A stretch of 64,000 bases of DNA. Source: Paracoccus marinus. Lineage in GTDB: Bacteria; Pseudomonadota; Alphaproteobacteria; Rhodobacterales; Rhodobacteraceae. The stretch covers positions 1-64,000 of the forward strand of contig NZ_VJYZ01000010.1 of the NCBI RefSeq assembly GCF_007018965.1, given 5' to 3'. The position numbers and the translations under genes were made by a program. Each line of letters starts with the position of its first letter. The stretch's first letter is position 1. Shown in pieces: positions 18,793-28,216 of the stretch. The notes beneath the pieces are model-generated. The model was not told the DNA's origin. It ran no database searches and saw only the letters and a list, made by a program, of their open reading frames with translations.

Positions 18793-20259
18793 ATGACCAT
18801 GACCGACCAACCCGACACGCGGCACCCGGCCGGCGACGCGGAAACGCGCCGCGATTGCTTCCATGTCGTGGTCCTCGGCGGCGGTGCGACCGGGGCGCTG
18901 ATGGCGGCGCATCTGCTGCGGCAGTCGGACAGGGTCGCCGTGACGCTGGTCGAGGGGACGTATCGCCCCGGCCGCGGCATCGCCTATTCGACCACCGATC
19001 CCGACCATCTGCTGAACACCCGCGCCGACATGATGACGGCGTACCCCGACGATCCGCTGCATTTCTTCCGCTGGCTCAAGGCGCGCCCCGAAGGGTCGGG
19101 GATGACCGAGCAGAGCTTCGTCAGCCGCTGCACCTATGGCGACTACCTGACCGACCAGTTGCGCGACAGCGCCGGCGCTTGCGGCGACCGGCTGCGCCAC
19201 GTGCAGGGCATCTGCGAGCGGCTGGACGATAGCGGTCGCGGCGTCGTGGCGCGGATGGCGGACGGCGCGACGATCGCGGCCGATCTTGCGATCCTCGCCA
19301 CCGGCCACGCCGTTCCGCGACCCGACCCGCGCGGCTTGACGACCGGCGCGTGGGAAGGCGTCGACGGGATCGACCCTGACGGCACGGTGGTGATCGTGGG
19401 CACGGGCCTGTCGATGGTGGACCAGGTCCTGTCGCTGTCCCGCGCCGGCCATCGCGGCCAGATCGTCACCGTCTCGCGCCGCGGCCTCTTGCCGCGCCCG
19501 CACGTGCCGGGCCGCAACCCGTTCCCGGTGGACGCCGCCGACGTGCCGTTCGGCGCGCCGATGAGCGTCGTCACCCGCTGGGCCCGCGACCTCGCCCGCC
19601 GCGCCCGGGCCGAGGGCAAGAACTGGCGCGATGCCATCGACAACATCCGCCCGCATGCGATCGCGCTGTGGAAGGCCGCGCCGCTGGCCGAACGCGCCCG
19701 CTTCCTGCGCCACGCGGTCGCGTGGTGGGACGTTCACCGCCACCGCATCCCGCCGCGCTCGGCCGCCCTGATCGACCGCGCGGTCGCCAGCGGCCAGCTG
19801 ATCCACCGCCGGGGCGCGTTCCTGCGCGCCGAGGCGGGCGAGGCGGGGTCGGACCGTGCGATCATCCGCCCGCACGGGCAGGACGCAACCACCGCCATCG
19901 ACGCCGCCCGCATCATCGACTGCCGTGGCATCCGTAACGACCCCGAACGCCACGCGACGCCCCTTGTCGCGGGGCTGCTGGCCGACGGAAAGGCGCGCGT
20001 GGACGTGCTGCGCGTGGGCCTGGAGGTGACCGGGGACTGCCACCTGATCGACCGCGACGGGCACCCGTCCGACCGCATCCTCGCCATCGGGCCGGTGTCC
20101 CGGGCGGCGTTCTGGGAAATCACCGCGATCCCCGACATCCGCGTTCAGGTCGCGGCCGTGGCGGCGCGGATCGCCGCGCGGGCGGACGCTCAGGCCGCGC
20201 CCAATCCCGAAACCGCGTCAAAGGTCAGCGCCAGCCAAGCCCCGGCGCGACAAGCGTGA
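18793..20259 (+). CDS. FAD/NAD(P)-binding protein (NAD_binding_9 / YdhS-like)
   Basis: A 488-residue flavoprotein. The dinucleotide-binding motif VVLGGGATGALMAAHLL lies at about residues 27-43. GRGIAYSTTDPDHLLNTRA is typical of the FAD-NAD(P)-binding family PF13454. A second Rossmann motif, VVIVGTGLSMVDQVLSL, is near residue 200. The substrate is unknown for this family. It stands alone on the plus strand, and its last 35 bp overlap the 3' end of the convergent luciferase-like gene. Confidence 0.82.
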   Translation: MTMTDQPDTRHPAGDAETRRDCFHVVVLGGGATGALMAAHLLRQSDRVAVTLVEGTYRPGRGIAYSTTDPDHLLNTRADMMTAYPDDPLHFFRWLKARPEGSGMTEQSFVSRCTYGDYLTDQLRDSAGACGDRLRHVQGICERLDDSGRGVVARMADGATIAADLAILATGHAVPRPDPRGLTTGAWEGVDGIDPDGTVVIVGTGLSMVDQVLSLSRAGHRGQIVTVSRRGLLPRPHVPGRNPFPVDAADVPFGAPMSVVTRWARDLARRARAEGKNWRDAIDNIRPHAIALWKAAPLAERARFLRHAVAWWDVHRHRIPPRSAALIDRAVASGQLIHRRGAFLRAEAGEAGSDRAIIRPHGQDATTAIDAARIIDCRGIRNDPERHATPLVAGLLADGKARVDVLRVGLEVTGDCHLIDRDGHPSDRILAIGPVSRAAFWEITAIPDIRVQVAAVAARIAARADAQAAPNPETASKVSASQAPARQA

Positions 20260-21247
20260 CGATCGATTCCAGCAGGTGCGCGTTGTAGTCGACGCCCAGC
20301 TGGTTCGGGATCGTCAGCAGCAGCGTGTCCGCCTCGCGGATCGCCTCGTCCTGGGCGAGCAGGTCGATCAGCACGTCCGGCTCGGCCACGTAGCTGCGCC
20401 CGAAGATCGAGCGGGTGTCGTCGATGATGCCGATCTGGTCGCGGTCGCTTTGCTCGCGTCCCAGGATCTGCCGGTCCATGTCGTTCACCAGCGCGAAGAT
20501 GCTGCGGCTGACCGACGCGCGCGGCTCGCCCTTGTGGCCGGCGGCGTACCACGCCTCGCGGAACAGCCGGATCTGGCGCGCCTGCTGGATGTGCAGCGGC
20601 TCGCCGGATTCGTCGGTCTTCAGCGTCGAGCTTTGCAGGTGCATCCCCAGCTGCCCGGCCCAGATCGCCGTCGCGTCCGACGCGGCCCCCCACCAGATGC
20701 GATCCCGCAGCCCATCGGAAAACGGCTCGAGCCGCAGCAGCGCGTCGGGCGGGTTCGGGAACATCGGTTGCGGCGCGGGTTCCGCGAACCCCTCGCCTTC
20801 CAGCAGCGCAAGGAAGATCTCGGTCCGCCGCCGGGCCATGTCGGCGTCGGTTTCACCCGGTGCGGGGACATGGCCGAAATGGCGCCACCCCTCGACCACC
20901 TGCCCGGGCGATCCCCGGCTCAGCCCCAGTTGCAGCCGCCCCCGAGAGATCAGGTCGGCCGCGCCCGCATCCTCGGCCATGTAGAACGGGTTTTCGTAGC
21001 GCATGTCGATCACGCCGGTCCCGATCTCGATCCGGCTGGTGCGGGTGCCCACCGCCGCGAGCAGCGGAAACGGCGAGGCGTGCTGGCGGGCGAAGTGGTG
21101 GACCCGAAAATAGGCGCCGTCGAGCCCGAGTTCCTCGGCCGCGATCGACAGGTCGATGGACTGCAGCAGGTTGTCGGATGCCGACCGCGTCTTCGACATC
21201 GCCGACGACGACCAGTGACCGAAGGACAGAAAGCCGATCTTCTTCAT
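20225..21247 (-). CDS. luciferase-like (LLM class) flavin-dependent oxidoreductase
   Basis: A 340-residue TIM-barrel protein of the bacterial luciferase family. Supporting motifs are AAEELGLDGAYFRVHHFA near residue 37, RTSRIEIGTGVIDMRYENP, and SRGRLQLGLSRGSPGQ. Members use FMN or F420 to monooxygenate or reduce small molecules; this one cannot be assigned a substrate. It is convergent with, and overlaps by 35 bp, the FAD/NAD(P) protein. Confidence 0.85.
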   Translation of the reverse strand: MKKIGFLSFGHWSSSAMSKTRSASDNLLQSIDLSIAAEELGLDGAYFRVHHFARQHASPFPLLAAVGTRTSRIEIGTGVIDMRYENPFYMAEDAGAADLISRGRLQLGLSRGSPGQVVEGWRHFGHVPAPGETDADMARRRTEIFLALLEGEGFAEPAPQPMFPNPPDALLRLEPFSDGLRDRIWWGAASDATAIWAGQLGMHLQSSTLKTDESGEPLHIQQARQIRLFREAWYAAGHKGEPRASVSRSIFALVNDMDRQILGREQSDRDQIGIIDDTRSIFGRSYVAEPDVLIDLLAQDEAIREADTLLLTIPNQLGVDYNAHLLESIVTLVAPGLGWR

Positions 21248-21446
21248 GGTTGGTTCCTCGTGGGCCCCTCGGCCGGAAATGCCTTACTCGCAAAAGAACG
21301 CTGGAACCGCGGGCCGGCGCAACCGCGGGGCCTCTGCGACTTCATGGGAACTGCGAAAATGGCAAAGCAGTTTCTTTCGCAAGCCGGTGATGCGAAGCTT
21401 GGTTAACGCGCGAGGTCGCCCGCGGGTTTGCAGGAAAGTCGACGTG

Positions 21447-22145
21447 ATGCCACAGATTGCCTTTCGTCTGGTCACCTTGTTCGTGCTGGGGGCGCTGCCG
21501 GCCGCCGCGCAGGATGCGCCGTTGGCGCCGCAGCCGGCGGCGCCCGGCGTCGTCGCCCCGCCCGCCGCATCGCAACCCGCCGCCGCGCGGGAGCCGGTGC
21601 AGACCCCCACCCCCGCCACCACGCAGGACGCGCTGGCGACCCCGACGCCTACCGATCCGAACGCCGCCGGTCCGGCGGCCGTGGCGGGCCAGCCGGCAGG
21701 CCAGGCACCGGCCGCGCAGCCCGATCCGCAGGTCCTTGCCGCGCAGCAGGCGCAGGCGGCCGCGGCATTCGCGGCCACCGTTCAAGGCAAGTCGCAAGCC
21801 GGCGAAACCTTGTCCCCGGCAGAGGTCGCCGCGATCGCCGATCAGCCTGCCCTGAAACCGGCCTACGTCCAGCGTCAGGAAGCCGCGGGCGATCCTGCCT
21901 CGGCCCAGTCGGTGGACGACACGGCGGCGGGCGGGACAGGCGGCAGCTCTGCGGATGCGACCGCCACGCCCGCGACGCAGCCCCAGCGCGCGACGGCAGA
22001 CGGCACCGCGCCCGGCAATTCCGGCTCGACCGGCTGGACGGGCGGCACGGGCGGGTCGATGATCGGCACGAACCCCGCAGGCGCCGCGCCCACGTCCAAG
22101 ACGTGGCAGCCGCCGACCGCGCGGGGCCTCAGCCTGAACGGCTGA
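21447..22145 (+). CDS. secreted low-complexity protein, Ala/Pro/Gly/Thr-rich
   Basis: A 232-residue protein of unknown function. The ATG follows AGGAAAG with a long spacer; an adjacent GTG at 21444 is equally possible. Residues 1-21 (IAFRLVTLFVLGALPAAAQ) form a clear Sec signal peptide with an AAAQ cleavage region. The rest is dominated by Ala, Pro, Gly, Gln and Thr, with a central less-repetitive patch (QGKSQAGETLSPAEVAAIAD) that could fold. It ends 12 bp before the 3' end of the convergent tRNA-Sec gene. Confidence 0.65.
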   Translation: MPQIAFRLVTLFVLGALPAAAQDAPLAPQPAAPGVVAPPAASQPAAAREPVQTPTPATTQDALATPTPTDPNAAGPAAVAGQPAGQAPAAQPDPQVLAAQQAQAAAAFAATVQGKSQAGETLSPAEVAAIADQPALKPAYVQRQEAAGDPASAQSVDDTAAGGTGGSSADATATPATQPQRATADGTAPGNSGSTGWTGGTGGSMIGTNPAGAAPTSKTWQPPTARGLSLNG

Positions 22146-22157
22146 ACGGGGCCCCGC

Positions 22158-22253
22158 TGGCGGAGGAGAATGGGAGTCGAACCCACCCGGGACAGGCTCG
22201 CTGCCCCAACCGGATTTGAAGTCCGGCCGCCCCACCGGGGACGATTCTCCTCC
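22158..22253 (-). tRNA. selC: tRNA-Sec (anticodon UCA), selenocysteine tRNA
   Basis: On the minus strand the transcript runs GGAGGAGAAUCGUCCCCGG onward to UUCUCCUCC-G-CCA, 96 nt with an encoded CCA. The acceptor stem is extended (GGAGGAGA pairs with UUCUCCUCC). The anticodon loop is CUUCAAA with anticodon UCA, and the long variable arm is of the selenocysteine type. The D-arm and anticodon-arm closely resemble E. coli selC. It lies 31 bp after selB in the same direction and reads as the last element of the operon. Confidence 0.97.
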
Positions 22254-22284
22254 AAGACCGGCGCGCACCGCGCATCCGCGAAGG

Positions 22285-24207
22285 TCAGTCCGCGAAGATG
22301 TCAGCGCGGTGGGGGTTCAGGCGCCGCAGGTCGCCCCGCCGCATTGTTACGCCCTGACGGTCGAAGAAGTCGAGGATCTCGATCGCGACCTTGCGCCCGT
22401 TCTGGACCCGGTCCCGGAACGCCGCCGCCGTGACCCAGCGGTCGGGTGCCGCCGCCTCGACCTCGGCGATGATGCCGACCATCTCGGCGGTGGTGGCGCG
22501 CAGGAAGAAGTGGTCGGGCCGGATCTGGTCCACCCGTCCCTGCCGCGCGGCCATCCTGAGCACACGGCGCACGTCGCCCTCGGGCACGGCGAGCGAGGCT
22601 GCGAAGTCGCGGACGCGGGGTGGGCGGAAGCGGTCGTCGCCGCCGAGTTGCGGCAGGATGCGGTCGAGCAGCGCAAGTTCTTCGGCGGTCATGCGGACGA
22701 CGTGGCCGGGCAGGCGCACGAACCCGCCCTCGGCCGTCACTGCGCCCGCCTGCACCCGGCCCGCGAGCCATGCCGCAAAGCCTGCCTTGGGCAGGCGCGG
22801 CGTCAAAGCCAGCCGCAGCCGCTCGCGCACCATCCCCTGCATCTCGGGGTGGTCGGCGTGGAACGTGGCGAGCGTGTCCAGCGCGCCCGCATCCAGCGTC
22901 CGCATCGTGGCGTGGGACAGAGCCAACCGGGCTTCACCGGCGTCCAGCGTCGCCACGGCGGCGGCAAGGCCGTCGGAATCGGCCAGCGCGCGGTCGCGGG
23001 CAAAGCCGGTCAGGTCCACGAAATGCGGGGCGATGTCCAGCATCGCGGCCAGCGCCTGCGCGTCGTCGGCGATGCCCTGCGCCTCGATCAGCTGCAGGCG
23101 CGCGGGCGTGCGACGGTGCCGGGCGGGGGCGCGCAGGTCGCGGAAGCTGCCGCCGCCGATGGTGCGGCGGGCCGACACGTCGCGCAGGATGAAGCGGTCG
23201 CCCACGGCCGCCGCGATGGGACGGTCCAGCACCAGCTGCACCGGCCCCGACCCGCCCGGCTGCAAGGCGGCGGCCAGCGGCACGATCCGCACCCCCACCT
23301 CGGCCGCGCCGGCGTGCAGCCGCGCCGGAAACCAGGTCGAGATCGCCTTGGGCTCGCCCGCGAGCACCCGCAGGTCCGCGTCGATCCGGTCCGTGGGGGC
23401 GTGCAGCGCGGGCGCGCCCACGACCTGTCCCCGCTCGATCTGCTCGGGCGCGATGCCGTCGCCCGCAAGGTTGAGCGCGCAGCGTTGCCCGGCCACCCCT
23501 TCGCCCGCCGGTCGGTTCTGCGCGTGGATGCCCCGCACCCGCGCCGCAAGGCCCGAGGGCGACAGGACGACCACGTCGCCCACGCCGACGCGGCCCGACT
23601 GCACGGTGCCGGTCACGATCGTGCCGGTGCCCTTCAGCGAAAAGCTGCGGTCGACCGCCATCCGGAACCGCCGGTCGGTGCCGCGCGCGGCTGTCGCGGC
23701 CTCGGCGGCGGCCAGCGCGGCGCGCAAATTGTCCAGTCCCTCGCCGGTGACGGTCGAAACGGCGATGATGTCGGACCTGTTCAGCGCGGTCGGGGCGATC
23801 AGGTCGCGGATCTGCCTTTCGACCTCGGCCCGCCGCATGTCGTCGGCGAGGTCGGCCTTGGTCATCGCGACGATTCCGCGCGTGACGCCCAGCAGATCGA
23901 GGATGGCCAGATGCTCGCGCGTCTGCGGCATGACGCCGTCGTTCGCGGCGACCACCAGCAGCGCAAGGTCGATCCCGCCCGCGCCCGCCAGCATCGTGTG
24001 GACGAACCGTTCATGCCCCGGCACGTCCACGAAGCCGGTGATCGCGCCCCCATCGGCGCCGACCCCCAGATCGGCATAGGCGAAGCCCAGTTCGATGGTG
24101 ATCCCGCGCGCCTTTTCGGCGGCAAGGCGGTCGGTGTCCACGCCCGTCAGCGCGCCGACGAGCGCGGTCTTGCCGTGGTCGATATGGCCCGCCGTGCCGA
24201 CGATCAT
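22285..24207 (-). CDS. selB: selenocysteine-specific translation elongation factor SelB
   Basis: A 640-residue GTPase that brings Sec-tRNA-Sec to UGA codons marked by a SECIS hairpin. The first residues [20 protein letters not shown] hold the P-loop. The switch region [20 protein letters not shown] and the MTKADLAD base-recognition motif follow. The C-terminal ~250 residues carry the winged-helix repeats that bind SECIS RNA (the last, [20 protein letters not shown], is visible at the end). Its start overlaps the selA stop (ATGA). Confidence 0.97.
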   Translation of the reverse strand: MIVGTAGHIDHGKTALVGALTGVDTDRLAAEKARGITIELGFAYADLGVGADGGAITGFVDVPGHERFVHTMLAGAGGIDLALLVVAANDGVMPQTREHLAILDLLGVTRGIVAMTKADLADDMRRAEVERQIRDLIAPTALNRSDIIAVSTVTGEGLDNLRAALAAAEAATAARGTDRRFRMAVDRSFSLKGTGTIVTGTVQSGRVGVGDVVVLSPSGLAARVRGIHAQNRPAGEGVAGQRCALNLAGDGIAPEQIERGQVVGAPALHAPTDRIDADLRVLAGEPKAISTWFPARLHAGAAEVGVRIVPLAAALQPGGSGPVQLVLDRPIAAAVGDRFILRDVSARRTIGGGSFRDLRAPARHRRTPARLQLIEAQGIADDAQALAAMLDIAPHFVDLTGFARDRALADSDGLAAAVATLDAGEARLALSHATMRTLDAGALDTLATFHADHPEMQGMVRERLRLALTPRLPKAGFAAWLAGRVQAGAVTAEGGFVRLPGHVVRMTAEELALLDRILPQLGGDDRFRPPRVRDFAASLAVPEGDVRRVLRMAARQGRVDQIRPDHFFLRATTAEMVGIIAEVEAAAPDRWVTAAAFRDRVQNGRKVAIEILDFFDRQGVTMRRGDLRRLNPHRADIFAD

Positions 24208-25565
24208 AGATGCGACAGGCTGGCCAGAAGCGCGCCGTCGTCCGGCAGGCAGCGGAGATCGAGGATCAGCGCGCCGTCGCGGATGCGGCCGATCACCGGC
24301 ATCGGCAACGCACGCAGCCGCGCGGCAAGATCATCCGGCACCGACCCCCGGTCGCCCGACAGCGCCAGCCCGGCCGAGGGCAGCGCCTCGACCGGCATCG
24401 CGCCCGATCCGATCTGGCTGGCGCAGTCCACCACCTCGACCCGGATGCCGGGCAGCATCGCGGCCACCGGCGCCAGCAGCCGCGCGGCCTGCGCGGCGAT
24501 GTCGTCGCGGGTGCGCGTCAGCAGGCGCAGGGTCGGCAGGCGTTCGGCCAGCCGGTCCGGGTCGCGGTACAGCCGCAGCGTCGCCGCGACCGCCGCAAGA
24601 CGGATCTTGTCGAGCCGCAGCGCGCGTTTCAGCGGGTTGCGGTTGATCCGCGCGATCAGGTCGGCGCGCCCGACGATGAACCCCGCCTGCGGCCCGCCCA
24701 GAAGCTTGTCGCCCGAGAAGGTCACCAGATCGGCCCCCTCGGCCACCGCCTGCCGCACCGTGGGTTCCGGCGGCAGGCCCCAGCGGGTCAGGTCCACCAG
24801 CGTCCCGGACCCCAGGTCGTTGACCAGCGGCACCTCCGCCGCGCCCGCGATCCCGGCCAGTTCGGCGGGGGCGACGGCGGCGGTGAACCCCTCGATCCGG
24901 TAGTTCGAGGGATGCACCTTCATCATCAGCGCGGTGTCGTCCGTCACCGCGTCCCGGTAGTCGCGCGGGTGGGTGCGGTTGGTCGTCCCGACCTCGACCA
25001 GCCGGACGCCCGCGCGGGCCATGATGTCGGGGATGCGGAAGGCGCCGCCGATTTCCACCAGCTCGCCCCGCGACACGATCGCCTCGCGCCCCTCGGCCAG
25101 CGCGTTCAGGACCAGCAGCACGGCGGCGGCGTTGTTGTTGACGACGGTCGCGGCTTCGGCCCCGGTCAGGTCGCATAGAAGGTCGCGGACGTGGTCGTCG
25201 CGCTCGCCCCGGTTGCCGGTGGCAAGGTCGTATTCCAGCGCGGCGGGGTGGCGCATGGCGTCGGTCGCGGCCTCGATCGCGGCCTCGGCCAGCAGCGCGC
25301 GGCCAAGGTTGGTGTGCAGGACGGTGCCGGTCAGGTTCAGGACCGGGCGCAGCGCCCCGGCCCCGGCATCAAGCCGCAGGGCGGCGTCCGCGACCAGCGC
25401 GTCGGCGTCGGGCACCGCCGCCCCGGCCAGCGCCGCATCCCGCGCGCCCCCCAGCGCGGCGCGCAGGGCCGCGGTCGCCGCCGTGCGGCCGTGCAGATCT
25501 ACCAGCCCGCGCGCCGCCCCGGCAAGCAGCCGGTCCACGGACGGCAGGTCGCGAAGGGACGCCAT
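24204..25565 (-). CDS. selA: L-seryl-tRNA(Sec) selenium transferase
   Basis: A 453-residue pyridoxal-phosphate enzyme that converts seryl-tRNA-Sec to selenocysteyl-tRNA-Sec using selenophosphate. The start [16 protein letters not shown] matches the family N-terminus, and its ATG overlaps the fdhE stop (TGATG). An upstream in-frame ATG at 25607 would lie inside fdhE. The PLP lysine is in [34 protein letters not shown] and [17 protein letters not shown] are family signatures. It lies directly upstream of selB. Confidence 0.96.
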   Translation of the reverse strand: MASLRDLPSVDRLLAGAARGLVDLHGRTAATAALRAALGGARDAALAGAAVPDADALVADAALRLDAGAGALRPVLNLTGTVLHTNLGRALLAEAAIEAATDAMRHPAALEYDLATGNRGERDDHVRDLLCDLTGAEAATVVNNNAAAVLLVLNALAEGREAIVSRGELVEIGGAFRIPDIMARAGVRLVEVGTTNRTHPRDYRDAVTDDTALMMKVHPSNYRIEGFTAAVAPAELAGIAGAAEVPLVNDLGSGTLVDLTRWGLPPEPTVRQAVAEGADLVTFSGDKLLGGPQAGFIVGRADLIARINRNPLKRALRLDKIRLAAVAATLRLYRDPDRLAERLPTLRLLTRTRDDIAAQAARLLAPVAAMLPGIRVEVVDCASQIGSGAMPVEALPSAGLALSGDRGSVPDDLAARLRALPMPVIGRIRDGALILDLRCLPDDGALLASLSHL

Positions 25566-26482
25566 CAGTAGCCGATCAGGAACGGGTTCACGCCGCCGCG
25601 CCGCCACGCCCCCCCGCGCATCAGCGCGTCGAGGCCAAGCGTGCCCACGTCGTCCGCCACCGGATCGAGCGCCGGGTTCCGGGTCTGCAGCATCTGCTTA
25701 ACCCAGGATCCGCACGCGTCACAGGTCTCGGCCCGCACGGTCGCCTCGCCGGTCCCGTCATCCACGGACTGCAGGCCGATCCCCTTGGTAGACCCGCAGC
25801 ACAGGCACTTGACCCGCACCTCGTTCCACAGCGTCTGGCAGCAGGAGCAGGCGGGGTAGCGCGTGCCCTCGGCACCCTGCACGCCGGTCACGACGGACGA
25901 TGCCGGGCGGCCGCCGCAGGCCGGGCAGACGCCGGTGCGGATCGGGACCAGCTGGCCGGCGTCAAGGGCGGCGGCGATCCGGGCCAGGTGGACCTGCACG
26001 GCGGCGGCGGCGAACAGATGCGGGGCCGGGCTGTCTGCTGGGATCGCGTCGTCCAGCACGTTGCCAAGAAGCCAGCGGCGGTCCTCGGCCGATGCCGCGG
26101 CAACCGCGTCCAGCGCCAGCCGGGCGGCGGCCGGCATCTCGATCGCGGTCGCCTCGCGGCAGAGCGCGGTCAGGGTGGCGTCGAGCGCGGGGTCCGCGAT
26201 CGCGTCGTGCCGGTCGATCGGCGGCATCCGCGACGCGCGGGCCAGCGCCACGCGGTCGGCGGGCACCGGCACCGGCGCGGGCAGGTCGGCCGCCAGCCGC
26301 GCCTGCACCCGCGCAAGACCCGCCAGAAACCGCAGGTAGGGGCCGAGGTTCGACCCCTCTGCCAGCACGTCGAGCCGCGCCGCGCGGGCGTCGAACAGCC
26401 GGGCGGGCCGGGGCAATATGGCAAGCGGCGGCGTGGGAACGCCGCCGATCATGCCGGGATCGGGTTCTACGACCTCTGTCAT
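25565..26482 (-). CDS. fdhE: formate dehydrogenase accessory protein FdhE
   Basis: A 305-residue maturation factor for respiratory formate dehydrogenases. Four CxxC motifs that bind iron are present: [19 protein letters not shown] and CDACGSW. The start at [11 protein letters not shown] was chosen because it follows the fdnI stop by 40 bp and fits the family; a longer frame would overlap fdnI. It overlaps selA by TGATG, so the maturase and selenium genes are coupled. Confidence 0.93.
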   Translation of the reverse strand: MTEVVEPDPGMIGGVPTPPLAILPRPARLFDARAARLDVLAEGSNLGPYLRFLAGLARVQARLAADLPAPVPVPADRVALARASRMPPIDRHDAIADPALDATLTALCREATAIEMPAAARLALDAVAAASAEDRRWLLGNVLDDAIPADSPAPHLFAAAAVQVHLARIAAALDAGQLVPIRTGVCPACGGRPASSVVTGVQGAEGTRYPACSCCQTLWNEVRVKCLCCGSTKGIGLQSVDDGTGEATVRAETCDACGSWVKQMLQTRNPALDPVADDVGTLGLDALMRGGAWRRGGVNPFLIGY

Positions 26483-26522
26483 CTCGCCCCTTGCGCCCCG
26501 GGCTGGTCGAGGCCGCAGGCGG

Positions 26523-27209
26523 TCACTCTGCCGGATCGGTCCGCTGGCGTCCAGCAAGCTCTCGCAGCCACTTGCGGTGGTGGCGGAACGCCCACCCGCC
26601 CGAGACCGTGCCGGTCGTCATCGCCGACAGCGTGCCCCGGGTCCAGATCGCGGCAAAGACATGCAGGATCAGGGTCAGGATCGTCAGGACGGCGGCGATG
26701 GAATGGACCATCAGCGCGATCCGCCGGGTGTCCACGGACACGATTTCAGGGAAGAACTGGTACCAGATCATGAAGCCGGTCGCGATCAGCACCACGATCA
26801 GCCAGAACATGGCCCAGAACACGAACTTCTGGCCAAGGTTGTACTTGCCCAGCTCGGGCAGCCTGTCCTCGTCGCCCTTGACCACGGCGCCGATATTGCG
26901 GGCCCAGACCGCGTCCTCGCGCCGGAACAGGTTGTGGCGCACCAGCTGCACGAACAGGATCATGAAGCTGACGAACAGCGCGATGCCGATGAACGGATGG
27001 ACCCAGCGCGTCGCCTGGCCGCCGCCGAACAGCGACGACAGCCAGTAGAGCGAGGGGTCGAACAGCGCGAATCCCGACAGCGCCAGCAGGATCAGCGTGG
27101 TGGCGGTGAACCAGTGGTTCAGCCGGGTGAACCCGGCATAGCGCCGCACCGACACCGGGTCGCGGCTGAGGATGCGGTCGCCCGGTTCCGAATAGCGTCG
27201 TCCGGTCAT
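26523..27209 (-). CDS. fdnI: formate dehydrogenase cytochrome b556 (gamma) subunit
   Basis: A 228-residue membrane cytochrome b with four hydrophobic helices. It passes electrons from the iron-sulfur subunit to the quinone pool. Candidate haem-ligand histidines are in RLNHWFTA, RWVHPFIGIA, MVHSIAAVL and LILHVFAAIW. The family hallmark GFMIWYQFFP is present. It overlaps the fdnH stop by 1 nt (TGATG). Confidence 0.93.
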   Translation of the reverse strand: MTGRRYSEPGDRILSRDPVSVRRYAGFTRLNHWFTATTLILLALSGFALFDPSLYWLSSLFGGGQATRWVHPFIGIALFVSFMILFVQLVRHNLFRREDAVWARNIGAVVKGDEDRLPELGKYNLGQKFVFWAMFWLIVVLIATGFMIWYQFFPEIVSVDTRRIALMVHSIAAVLTILTLILHVFAAIWTRGTLSAMTTGTVSGGWAFRHHRKWLRELAGRQRTDPAE

Positions 27210-28216
27210 CAGGCGTCCTTTCCTTCACCGCTGCCCTCGCCGCCGGGGATCGCGGCGGCGCGGTCCACCAGGTCCTCGGCGTGGCGTTCATCCTCGGGCT
27301 CGACCGCGACGCGGCTGAACAGCCCCATCGCCACGCTGCCGAGCGCCGCGAGCCCGATCGCGGCAAGGCCCACGGTCTTGGTCGGGCCCTTCCAGTTCTC
27401 GACCACGCCCGCGATCTGTGGGTCCTCGGGCAGGTCGTTGTAGATGCCCGGCTTGTCGGCGTGATGAAGGACATACATCACGTGCGTCCCGCCGACGCCC
27501 TGCGGGTCGTAAAGGCCCGCGTTGTCGTACCCGCGCGACTTCAGGTCCTCGACCCGCTCGGCGGCCAGCGCCGTCATGTCGTCCTTGGTCCCGAAGGTGA
27601 TCGCGTGGGTCGGGCAGGCCTTGGCGCAGGCCGGTCCCTGGCCCACGGCCACGCGGTCCGAACACAGCGTGCACTTGTAGGACCGGTGATCGACCTGGCT
27701 GATGCGGGGGATGTCGAACGGACAGCCGCTGACGCAGTAGCCGCAGCCGATGCAGTTCTCGTGGATAAAGTCCACGATGCCATTGGAATACTGCACGATC
27801 GCGCCGGGCGCCGGGCAGGCGGTCAGGCAGCCCGGATCGGCGCAGTGCATGCAGCCGTCCTTGCGGATCAGCCATTCGAAGTCGCCCGTTTCCGGGTTGT
27901 CGTATTCGGCGAACCGCATCAGCGTGAACATGTCGGGCGTCAGGTCGTGGGGGTTTTCATAGACGCCCACGTTTTCCTCGACACCCGGATGGGTGTCGTT
28001 CCATTCGACGCAGGCCGATTGGCAGGCCTTGCAGCCGATGCACTTGCTCACGTCGATGAGTTTGGCCACCGGCGTCAGCGCGGTCGGGTTTTCCGCCACC
28101 GGCCCGCCGGCCGAGGACCGGACCACCGCCGCCTGGCCCAGGTTTCCCTGGGCCGGCTGCACGGGCGGGTTCGCGGTGGCGGTGCGGGGGCTGTCCACGT
28201 TGGGTGCGATGGTCAC
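27209..28216 (-). CDS. fdnH: formate dehydrogenase iron-sulfur (beta) subunit
   Basis: A 335-residue electron-transfer subunit with four 4Fe-4S cluster motifs: [39 protein letters not shown], and CTLCSDR with CAKACP. A C-terminal membrane helix ([18 protein letters not shown]) anchors it near FdnI on the periplasmic side. It is about 40 residues longer than the E. coli protein because of an N-terminal Pro/Ala-rich extension. It overlaps fdnG by 4 nt (ATGA). Confidence 0.95.
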   Translation of the reverse strand: MTIAPNVDSPRTATANPPVQPAQGNLGQAAVVRSSAGGPVAENPTALTPVAKLIDVSKCIGCKACQSACVEWNDTHPGVEENVGVYENPHDLTPDMFTLMRFAEYDNPETGDFEWLIRKDGCMHCADPGCLTACPAPGAIVQYSNGIVDFIHENCIGCGYCVSGCPFDIPRISQVDHRSYKCTLCSDRVAVGQGPACAKACPTHAITFGTKDDMTALAAERVEDLKSRGYDNAGLYDPQGVGGTHVMYVLHHADKPGIYNDLPEDPQIAGVVENWKGPTKTVGLAAIGLAALGSVAMGLFSRVAVEPEDERHAEDLVDRAAAIPGGEGSGEGKDA

